A stretch of DNA of 64,000 bases, taken from assembly GCA_031002005.1 (NCBI GenBank), contig JARYHS010009186.1, forward strand, positions 252,431,199 to 252,495,198, read 5' to 3'. The translations under genes and the position numbers were made by a program. Shown here in pieces: positions 57,072 through 64,000 of the stretch. Every line of letters starts with the position of its first letter. The stretch's first letter is position 1. This DNA comes from Vandiemenella viatica (taxonomy: Eukaryota; Arthropoda; Insecta; Orthoptera; Morabidae). The notes below the pieces were generated by a model. That model searched no databases, was not told the origin of the DNA, and saw only the letters and a program-made list of their open reading frames with translations.

Positions 57072-57858
57072 GTGTGGTTAAATAGGCATCTGGAGGAGAA
57101 ATTAACTTTCAATTCCAGAGCATACACACGAGGATAAAGAGGACAAAAGATAAATTACGGCGAAGTGAGAATAAAGTGACAATTAGGCGCGAAGACGACA
57201 ATAGTCAAAGTGGAAGATATAACACTACAACGACACGAGGCAGTGAGTCAAAGACGGCGAGCGAAGATAATCTACTCTGAGACCAGTGAAGGTGGCGCAT
57301 GAACTCGACGAGCATTTCCGAGCGGAGCCGAGAGCAGCCGAAGGGAGCCGAGCCGGAGCAGCCGACACGAGCGGAGCCGAGAGCAGCCGACACGAGGGTG
57401 TCCGGAACCAGCCGAAGGAAGCCGAGCCGGAGCAGCTGATTCGAGCCAACCTGCGACCAGCCGAGCTGAGCCGAGCAGACCCGAGTGAAGACACCAAAGC
57501 TAAGTGCGCGTGTTGCTGCTAGCGAGCTGCTGCGAAGCGTCTTTTCCTATCTGTTCCGTCCCTTTAATATTTTTTTTTCCTATAATTTCGAGTCGCACAT
57601 AGGAAGGAAAACCGAGTTGAGTTTTTCTCTCTTTTTTTGCCCATTCCTTTGTCATTCTGGTGACACTTACCGCATGTTGACGCAGCACGAGTAGTTGGTT
57701 TCAGTTTGCATGCATTTAATTCTGATATGGTGATTGAGTTTCATGAATAGCAGCGTTGTATTGATTTTTTTTCTTTGAATTGAAGGGGGGAAGTAAAGCA
57801 ACTGAGTTATTATCATAATTGGATTTTCCCGTCGTATTTGTAATATAAACTTACTGAA
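57072..57858 (+). other. Leader of the LTR element with GAGCCGA-type repeats
   Basis: A 787-bp untranslated leader. 57305-57490 is an imperfect GC-rich repeat of GAGCCGAGAGCAGCCGA-like units, far richer in G+C than the surrounding sequence. Open frames here run in several phases because of the repeat and have no recognisable protein. The repeat may act in packaging or translation control; that is speculation. Confidence 0.6.
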
Positions 57859-59295
57859 ATGGGGGAAGAGACGGAGTCAAAAGTGGCTGACATGCTGGCT
57901 AAGTTTTGCGAAACATTTAATAAGAGATTTGAATCCTTTGATAACAAGCTTGATTCTAAACTTGATTCCAAATTTGAAACCCTTAAGGACTCTCATGATA
58001 AACTTGATTCTAAATTTGAAACCCTTAGGGACTCTAATGATCAACTTCATTCCGAATTTGAAACCCTTAATGGTAAACTCGAAGTGTTGGGGAGGGAGCA
58101 GAAATTGCACATAGCAGAGTTAGACAGAAAACTTGAAGAGTATAGTGTTAGGTGTGTTGGTCGGACAGAGGAGTTGTCCTCTCAAGTTTCCAAGTTAGAA
58201 CAACGGGTTGAGCAGGAGACGAGTGGTTTGCGCCAGGATACCGGTGCCTTACAGGCTCAATATTTACAGTTAGCAGAAAAAAGCGACAGTCAGAGCCACC
58301 GCGTAGGGTGCCTTGAAGATCAGATGCAAACATTTCAGGGTGATGTCAAAGGGCTGGCAGCTGACGTGGAAAAGGTTTATGAAGATGTTGAGAAGGTAAA
58401 ACTACATACCCCTCTAGTGGTGAAACAAGAACTAGTAAAACAAGTCCCCAATGTAGTGAGGGAAGAGCTTGTCAAGTACCAAGGAATTATAAAGACCTCA
58501 GCTTTTCCAGTTAAAGTCAATGATGAGAAGATAGATTGGGAGGAATTTTCCGGAAAGAATTGTATACATCCTGTAAAGTTCATTAGAAATTTTGAAAATT
58601 TCGCACCTTTCCTGATGGCTAGCGAAGAAAATAAAATTAGAATGGTAATTAAACATTTGAGAGGAGAACCTCGTCTTTGGGCTGATCAATTAGAAGACCG
58701 TTTTGAAACGTTTGCTCAGTTTAAAACAGATTTTTTAAACCTATACTGGTCAGCAGAAAGACAGATTGCAGTGAAATCCGAATTAATGTTGGGCGAGCAT
58801 TACGATCCGAATAAAGAGACACAAACTAATTTTTTTATGAGGTGTTACTCATCTTGTAGGTACCTAGATCAACCTCACAGTGAGGAAGAATATGTTAAAA
58901 TTATTGCGGCTCGCCTACCCGAACAAACGCAATTTATTCTCACCAGCCATAAAATATGTTCAATTAAGGATGCCATAGACATGTTGGGAAGGTTGGATGT
59001 CCAGGAGGAGAGGATGAGGAGAGACAAGTCGAAGTTTCAGAATGGTTATAGACACCTTCAGGATAGGCGTACACGGGGAGGCGGTTACTGGAGAGAAGAA
59101 GGAAGGAACAACCGACAACAACCGGTAAATACATACCAACACGGGGCTAGGCAGAGGAACAATTTTGAACCGAATAACCAAGCGGTAGAGACAGAAACTA
59201 ATAATCAACACCAACGGTACCATGACGACCAACCTCATAACAGAGAACAGAGGGTAGCCACAGTAGCTGCGAGTGGGGAAAATTGTTTAAACTAA
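57859..59295 (+). CDS. gag: Gag-like capsid protein
   Basis: 478 codons, no stops, ATG in good context (ACTGAAATGG). Residues about 25-75 hold three 14-residue heptad-like repeats (LDSKFETLKDSHDK and variants), and the region to about 205 is a predicted coiled coil. Residues about 225-380 (DWEEFSGKNCIHPVKFIRNF, MVIKHLRGEPRLWADQLEDR, FKTDFLNLYWS, RLPEQTQFIL) match the Retrotrans_gag capsid pattern of Ty3/Gypsy elements. The tail (385-478) is rich in R, N and Q (RDRRTRGGGYWREEGRNNRQ region) and has no CCHC knuckle, so RNA binding presumably uses the basic tail. The protein would form particles that package element RNA in the cytoplasm. The stop codon lies directly behind a frameshift heptamer, so a Gag-ORF2 fusion is also expected. 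Length and domain order are normal for Gypsy-type Gag except for the long coiled coil. Confidence 0.88.
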   Translation: MGEETESKVADMLAKFCETFNKRFESFDNKLDSKLDSKFETLKDSHDKLDSKFETLRDSNDQLHSEFETLNGKLEVLGREQKLHIAELDRKLEEYSVRCVGRTEELSSQVSKLEQRVEQETSGLRQDTGALQAQYLQLAEKSDSQSHRVGCLEDQMQTFQGDVKGLAADVEKVYEDVEKVKLHTPLVVKQELVKQVPNVVREELVKYQGIIKTSAFPVKVNDEKIDWEEFSGKNCIHPVKFIRNFENFAPFLMASEENKIRMVIKHLRGEPRLWADQLEDRFETFAQFKTDFLNLYWSAERQIAVKSELMLGEHYDPNKETQTNFFMRCYSSCRYLDQPHSEEEYVKIIAARLPEQTQFILTSHKICSIKDAIDMLGRLDVQEERMRRDKSKFQNGYRHLQDRRTRGGGYWREEGRNNRQQPVNTYQHGARQRNNFEPNNQAVETETNNQHQRYHDDQPHNREQRVATVAASGENCLN

Positions 59296-60158
59296 TTTCT
59301 GCCACTGTCGCGGCCTCATCAGGGGCAGAACCGGTTAAGAGGCCAAATGCGGACGAAATCTCACAGAACGGAATCGGAGGATTAAGGAAGAAGAAAATTC
59401 AGGAAGAAGTTTTTATTTTTGACACTCTATTAGGTAATGTTCTAAAGGATGAAGTTGAAGTAAATTGTAAAAGTATTATGGCTGCGGAAACAGACGTTCA
59501 AGGGCGTCAGGAGAAATTTGTGGAAGACGATATAAAAGAGAATTTTTTTGAAGTAGCGGATGAATTTTTCTATGATGCTCTTACAGAGGAGAAGTCAAGA
59601 TTACGGGAGAATGAGGTTATAAAGATTGAAGTGGAGGGATTTCTATCTGTAAATACGGGAGAAGTAAAGTTGGATAGAATCAAAACAGTACGACAGCCAT
59701 ATGGCTATGACAATAGTGACTGGAGCGGGAGCAGTGGCCGACCGTCGGCGCGTACTAGCATATACCGGAGCACTGTTGGAACCTGTGCCAAAAAAGTTTT
59801 GACCGCCGCAACACTGGCGAGCACGGAAAAACAAGCGAGCGAGTTAGGTCACTCACTCGGAAGCAATAATTTAGCTGAATCAGTCATTTTTGATGGCGGA
59901 AGATACGAAGAAGTAACTGGTAGACAAAAACCTTTTCAATTTGTAGATGAAGAAATTAAAATTGACAGAAAATCTATACGGTGGAAAATTAATGAGGAAA
60001 ATAAAATTGACAGAAAGTCTATAAGGTGGAAGACGGAGGAAGGTGATCGAACAAGTATCAATTTTCCCGATTGTGACCAGACTAAGAAAACAAGTAATCC
60101 TGTCCTGTTATTTTCATATTTTTTCTTCTTTTTTTTCAATTATCAATCCTTTTTCTGA
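59241..60158 (+). CDS. ORF2, expressed as Gag fusion; unknown function
   Basis: Open in the -1 frame from 59241 (after TAA at 59238) to 60158. It has no ATG near its start, in agreement with entry from Gag by frameshift at 59292, which would add about 288 residues. It is acidic and lysine-rich, with AEPVKRPNADEIS near the start, VFIFDTLLGNVLKDEVEVNC, NFFEVADEFFYDALTEEKSR and a duplicated KIDRKSIRWK (59958-59987 and 60003-60032, 45-bp period). I find no protease DTG/DSG active site, RT YXDD or integrase motif. The last ~15 codons run into a T-rich tract and give a phenylalanine-rich end that may not be under selection. Position corresponds to the Gag-Pro linker of Gypsy elements, so it may be a remodelled remnant of that region or a novel domain. 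Confidence 0.65.
   Translation, partial: QRTEGSHSSCEWGKLFKLISATVAASSGAEPVKRPNADEISQNGIGGLRKKKIQEEVFIFDTLLGNVLKDEVEVNCKSIMAAETDVQGRQEKFVEDDIKENFFEVADEFFYDALTEEKSRLRENEVIKIEVEGFLSVNTGEVKLDRIKTVRQPYGYDNSDWSGSSGRPSARTSIYRSTVGTCAKKVLTAATLASTEKQASELGHSLGSNNLAESVIFDGGRYEEVTGRQKPFQFVDEEIKIDRKSIRWKINEENKIDRKSIRWKTEEGDRTSINFPDCDQTKKTSNPVLLFSYFFFFFFNYQSFF
59286..59344 (+). promoter_or_regulatory. Programmed -1 frameshift signal: slippery site and pseudoknot
   Basis: The Gag-frame codons TTA-AAC preceded by T make U UUA AAC (59286-59292), the classic -1 slippery heptamer, followed at once by the Gag stop TAA. Downstream, TTCTGCC (59297-59303) pairs with GGCAGAA (59324-59330). GGCCTC inside that loop (59312-59317) pairs with GAGGCC (59339-59344), giving an H-type pseudoknot with stems of 7 and 6 bp. 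The stem starts 4 nt after the heptamer. Confidence 0.85.
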
Positions 60159-60756
60159 GAGAAAATCTCTGTACCACTATAAACCCTACTTTTCCCTTAC
60201 CTTCGAAGGCGCGAGCAGCAATGTAGTAGCCCGAAGAAGTGTGGTAAAGTGAGTGAAGTGACGCGTGTGATGTGATGCTTAAAGCAGAAAGGTGTGCAGG
60301 TCATTGACCTGTGTGTAGCTGGTGTTTACATTGAAAGCAATGTTTTTGACAGCAAGCTGTCAACTTGGTATTGAATACTAATTCATGTCCTTTTTTTTCT
60401 ATTTTGTGTTCAGTGGGTTTTTTTCCTTTCTTATGTTTACTGTTTCTGATATGTCTGGTGTGTAATACTTTTCTTGTACGTTTGTTGAACTTAATATGTA
60501 TTTGCTTCTGTTATTGTAAGTGTAAGCAAGCAGCCACGCAGACTTAGCGTTATGTTTGGTAATATGTATTGGTATGTGCTCATGTTTCTATGTAAATGTT
60601 AACAGAAGTGGTCTGTAATGACGAAAGTTGGTACCTTTTTCAATGCCAACTTTCGCCACATTCCAACCGGGGGAGTGTGACATAACAGTTTTTTTTGATA
60701 ATTGATCAATTTTATCTGAAACCAGATCAATTATCACAAGGTTGTTAGTTAGGGAG
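60159..60756 (+). other. 3' non-coding region of LTR element, with two purine tracts
   Basis: 598 bp without coding. ACCGGGGGAG (60665-60674) followed by TGTGACATAACAG, and GTTAGGGAG (60748-60756) followed by the real LTR start TGTAACATAACCG, are two copies of a polypurine-tract/LTR junction 82 bp apart. Between them TGATAATTGATC (60696-60707) and GATCAATTATCA (60725-60736) form a perfect 12-bp hairpin. A CAGGTCATTGACCTG palindrome is at 60297-60311. Confidence 0.7.
60297..60311. promoter_or_regulatory. Perfect ecdysone-response-type palindrome (IR-1)
   Basis: CAGGTCATTGACCTG is AGGTCA and TGACCT separated by one base, the optimal half-site arrangement for the EcR/USP nuclear receptor, with one more symmetric pair on each side. 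Its place in the non-coding part of a mobile element suggests hormone-responsive transcription or enhancer activity. That is inference; no expression data are available here. Confidence 0.45.
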
Positions 60757-61425
60757 TGTAACATAACCGTTGAAATTACGGATATAATTTTAGTATAAAT
60801 TGTGATCTGAGAAGTAAATGTAATGTCTTTGGTTGAGCGATTACTTAGCGCGCTTTGAAACAGTCTTGTATTGGCGATGGTCGAGTAAGCTACGGCCAGC
60901 GAGAGCATATATGCCGCGGCCGGGAGCGTGTGTGCGTGTCGCTTAACCGAGGCTCAGAGTTGTAAGACATTGTGTGGACATTCTGGAGGTATTTTTGTGG
61001 ACTATGAAGGTTATTTTGAATGAACTGGTTTCCCATAAACTGTGTATGTTGAACTGCTATTGATTTGGAGCACATCGATTGTGTAATAATTAATTACGGG
61101 GCTTGTATTGAATGTTACAATCCTTGATTATCCTCGAACCTGCATTCTTTGGAGAAGAAGTTTAGTTTTTAAGTATCTGCTGGCTGGCTTAGATATTTGT
61201 AGTTTCGGAGGAATAAATGTGAGTTAATGTGAAAACTGAAATGCAGTGTATTTCTCAGTACTTTCTTACTTGTTTCTCTGACTACAATTCTAATTTATCT
61301 AACTAGTAAAGATCAGCAGATTGGCGACCGCACGGCTGACCGAACTTTTTATTTATAAGTGTTAATTCATAATTAAATCTGAAAGCCCCAACAAGTACTA
61401 CGACAGAACAACTTGTGAGCTTGCA
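60757..61425 (+). repeat. 3' LTR
   Basis: 669 bp, identical to the 5' LTR except T at 61005 in place of C. Followed directly by the ATAT target duplication (61426-61429). Confidence 0.95.
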
Positions 61426-61429
61426 ATAT
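61426..61429. other. Target-site duplication (right) of LTR element
   Basis: ATAT, matching 56379-56382. Confidence 0.8.
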
Positions 61430-61555
61430 CCTTTGTCCTTTTCTACTCTTTCGTAAAATATTATATTTTTGAAGTGTACTACATTTTTATAGGTTATTCT
61501 AAAAAAAACATTCTACCATTAACCGAAAAAATGTTGGTAATCCTAGCGGCGAATG

Positions 61556-62141
61556 GTGATAGTTCGCGACCGGGAATGCTCAGTTTAGTTCGCGAACGGT
61601 ACCGCTCAGTTTAGTTCGCGAACGGTAGCGCTCAATTTAGTTCGCGAACGGTACCGCTCAGTTTAGTTCATCGCGAGTGGTAGCGCTGTGTCTAGTTCGC
61701 GACCGGTAGCGCTGTGTTTAGTTCGCGAACTAGGTCGCTCCGCTCTGGAATTCCAGAAAGACAGCTTGTTCGCTCGCTTTGCTAGCGCTACTTCACGCGC
61801 TATCTTTGTTATAATAGTTGTGGTTACTGATAGTTGTCTTTTAAGTGTTAATGGGATCAAAGTGTGTTTTGTTTTCACATTCCATGTTAAATTTCCGATT
61901 TTGACTTCTGCAATAATTATTAATGTTTAACAGTTACAGTTTTTTATTTTATTTTTATATCTGTCTCTTCAGTGAAATGTGTCCACAGCGAACTGTGTTA
62001 CCTTTTAGATAATAAACTAAAACAAAAGTTGGTCTTCGGGAAAGGATCGAACGAACTAAGGAGCGAGAGATCTGGGAACTAGTTCGCGTAGTTCGCTCGT
62101 GGGAGCGCTCGTCCGAACTATTTCGCGAACTACACAAGACT
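61556..62141. mobile_element. Non-autonomous DNA-transposon-like element with GTTCGCGAAC repeats
   Basis: The left part (about 61560-61735) holds six to seven 26-bp units (AGTTCGCGAACGGTACCGCT then CAGTTT); most contain the palindrome GTTCGCGAAC or a close variant. The right part (62036-62130) has inverted relatives (GAACTAGTTCGCG, TAGTTCGGACGAGC on the minus strand). Repeated sub-terminal palindromes of this kind suggest transposase binding sites, as in hAT elements. No coding. A truncated relative is at 54733. Confidence 0.55.
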
Positions 62142-62217
62142 AGTCTGTTGAGATGAAACGGTTAGCGCAAGATGGGAGGTGATGGAGTATTGCATCAAAC
62201 CAGTCGAGAGACTGATG

Positions 62218-62274
<57 letters not shown>
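62142..62274 (+). mobile_element. RTE-like LINE 3' tail with A52
   Basis: TTGAGATGAAACGGTTAGCG, GCATCAAACCAGTCGAGAGA and CTGATGACAGC followed by 52 A (62223-62274). It matches the 3' ends of the minus-strand copies at 11053 and 37994, so it is a severely 5'-truncated insertion. The long uninterrupted tail suggests it is recent. Confidence 0.85.
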
Positions 62275-62277
<3 letters not shown>

Positions 62278-63134
62278 CTGAATTCATTTGAAAGAGTTGG
62301 GGTGGAAAGAATCTCATGTAGATTTGACACTTACGACAACTGCATTGCGAACAGTTCAGAACAATAATTATTTTCTGTAACTTGGTTATTAAGAACTAAT
62401 CAGCAAAACGTATCGTAATATTTTTAAAGAAAAGAAAATCGGTCAAGTTTTAAAATTGTACCTAAAAGGTATTTTCCCAAAATCTTTATTCACGAAATAC
62501 TTTACCGAATTTTATATACATGACTTTTGTGGAGCAAAATTATCTGTTTGATGAAATTGCTAAAATTATGTGTTTCTGCAATGTTTAATGAAGTACGAGG
62601 TTATGAAAATAAAGTGAAAAGGGGGGAGAGGCGAAACAAAAAATCTCTTACAAATAGTTGGATGAAAAGTATCCAAACATTTTCAGAATCATTGGGATTA
62701 CAACTTACATTTTTTACCCCTGAAGATTATCGAAAAATATTTTATCATACCGCCCTCTAATTAATCCCGTATAATTATTTTTGCAGCCAACATTATTTCC
62801 TAATTTTATGTTGTAATCATAATTGGCGTAGTAACAACTACAATAGTTCGGAATAACAAATCTCTATGTTAAACGGTTCAGATGTTATGTGAGTGTCCAA
62901 CTGACAAGCGATTTCACAAGAGTTTCATTTTTAATTGGGAAGGAACGCGAATATATATTGTAATCGGACAATTAAACGGCTGCTACGTGAGCAGAAAACG
63001 TGAGTTGCCTAAAAAGGGAGGGGGGATTTTAATAAATATAATATAATGTTATAATTAACATCTGAAAATGAAATGCATTTAACATATAATAAAGGGAAGC
63101 TAAAAGGAACCAGAACCATGAATATTAGACACAA
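62275..63134. other. No gene recognised
   Basis: An open frame of 77 codons (62527-62760; ends LTFFTPEDYRKIFYHTAL) has no recognised family and I do not call it a gene. The rest is AT-rich. Confidence 0.4.
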
Positions 63135-64000
63135 AATAATATCCCATTTATTGATTCTTATGGCTTATACAAGGCCGGGTAATAGTTAACTTTACGTTAA
63201 ACATATTCAGACCAACAAAACAAGCAATACCCGACGTTTACAATCCGCCGATGAAAAGCAAACAATAACTGAATGAAATATTACAACAAATAAAAACAGC
63301 AAAGTTAACATGTGAACAGCATGGCAACACAGGCCATCAAATTGAAGCTAACATTTACTGTAACAAAGGAGTATCCCAGGGGCGCCGTATAAAAATTAAA
63401 GAAAAGCATCTTAATGAATTCACAATTAGCAAGATGCTTGAAATTTACAGTGAAACATAAAATCAGCTAGCTCAGTGATTTAGTGGCGGGAGCAGAGTCT
63501 TATCCCAAGCGTCGCTTAAGGGCTCACAAGTCCGTTAAAACCCAATGAATAGTGACCATCTGCATCCGGTACATTACCATAAATGCATCGCCGTGAAGTA
63601 GCGTGACATGCTCAATGTCACTGCAGCTGTGGAAGCCAGAAAAGCGGGTACGACCGCGTTATTAAAACAACTTCCAGACAATGGCAGGCATGCCATATAA
63701 CCTCTCGCTTCCCAAAGCAAGAGAGTGATCAGATCCAGACAATGATCACTGGACGGGAGCGTATCGGCTGACACGTCTGTTCAGAAGCTCGTCCCGGCAG
63801 CAAGTGAAGTCAAAAAAATGGCCTCTTCTCGTCTTCTTCTCCAAAGTCGTCTCTTCCTCTCCACATGCAACAGAATCCCCTTGTATTAAGATTTGGGAAC
63901 CCCAATAAACGTTCATGATTGGTTATCTACATATGTCCGTCGTCACGTGATTTATATCGCGCCTCGCATTTGCTGTATCCCTTCGCGCACTTTCTGCCTG
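63135..64000 (-). repeat. Diverged repeat shared with 19380-20140 (LTR-element-like)
   Basis: Shares AGCTAGCTCAGTGATTT, TATCCCAAGCGTCGCTTAAG, CATTACCATAAATGCATCGC and GGAAGCCAGAAAAGCG with the earlier locus in the same order. On the minus strand CGGCGCCCCTGGGATACTCC (complement of 63371-63390) resembles a primer-binding site. It runs to the window edge, so its boundaries are unknown. Confidence 0.4.

Larger units (their letters stand above)
56383..61425 (+). mobile_element. Young, Pol-less LTR retrotransposon (Ty3/Gypsy-like Gag)
   Basis: Complete 5043-bp element: 669-bp LTRs (TGTAAC...TTGCA) with one mismatch, 4-bp target duplication ATAT, TGG-initial primer site right after the 5' LTR, long leader, intact Gag, second frame reached by -1 frameshift, 3' non-coding region with a purine tract. 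No RT, RNase H or integrase motif occurs anywhere in the 3705-bp interior, so it must be copied by enzymes of another element. One C/T difference between LTRs (56631 versus 61005, at a CpG) implies very recent insertion. Confidence 0.93.

Noticed and set aside
57225..57522. Arg/Ala/Ser-rich open frames on both strands in the LTR element leader
   Set aside because: They follow from the GC-rich GAGCCGA repeat, are open in several phases at once and match no family.
62527..62760. 77-codon plus-strand frame
   Set aside because: No family recognised, no supporting context; length is unremarkable for AT-rich sequence.
1..64000. CRISPR arrays, operons, Shine-Dalgarno sites
   Set aside because: The sequence is clearly eukaryotic; no regularly spaced repeat array or polycistronic gene order is present.

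Overview
This is a eukaryotic, almost certainly insect, nuclear window that is AT-rich and dominated by transposable elements. I see no confident single-copy host gene. The insect reading rests on the LINE protein families, the Helitron end types, the tRNA-derived SINE bodies (their core resembles SINEs I recall from polyneopteran insects) and a perfect ecdysone-type palindrome. That is inference from family resemblance, not a database result. A run of exactly 1000 N (22951-23950) is an assembly gap.

Layout. 1-8 kb: SINEs, two tandem Helitron-like units, a small foldback element, a MITE-like element with an internal duplication, a LINE fragment enclosed by 145-bp inverted repeats, and a decayed LINE on the minus strand. 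9-17 kb: two SINE families, an RTE-like LINE 3' end, another foldback and a second copy of the CR1/jockey-like LINE. 17-24 kb: a hAT-derived element with a perfect 8-bp target duplication, further LINE fragments and the gap. 24-31 kb: a hAT transposase C-terminal fragment, degenerate repeats and a 1.8-kb minus-strand Helitron-like element. 31-49 kb: mostly sequence with no recognised feature, broken by foldbacks, a SINE inverted pair, an RTE-like LINE end, an integrase relic, a (TTTA)n tract and a G-rich palindromic element. 49-56 kb: the best-preserved CR1/jockey-like LINE copy, a broken DDE transposase and a hairpin foldback. 56.4-61.4 kb: a young LTR retrotransposon. 61.5-64 kb: an element carrying a GTTCGCGAAC minisatellite, an RTE-like tail and a repeat shared with 19.4-20.1 kb.

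The two most interesting signals are these. (1) The LTR element at 56383-61425 has 669-bp LTRs differing at one site, a 4-bp target duplication, an intact 478-codon Gag, and a second frame entered through a U UUA AAC slippery heptamer directly before the Gag stop, followed by a predicted H-type pseudoknot. The second frame has no recognisable protease, reverse transcriptase or integrase, so the element looks like a recently active, Pol-less Gag-fusion element moved in trans. (2) At least seven loci carry hammerhead-ribozyme-like modules of the Penelope type (CTGAWGA, short stem II, GAAAC, palindromic stem III). At four loci two modules face each other inside an inverted-repeat foldback; a fifth foldback carries one.

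Genes do not form a host pathway here. The functional relationships are those of autonomous elements (LINEs, Helitrons, hAT) and the non-autonomous sequences (SINEs, MITEs, foldbacks, Pol-less LTR element) that would depend on them.
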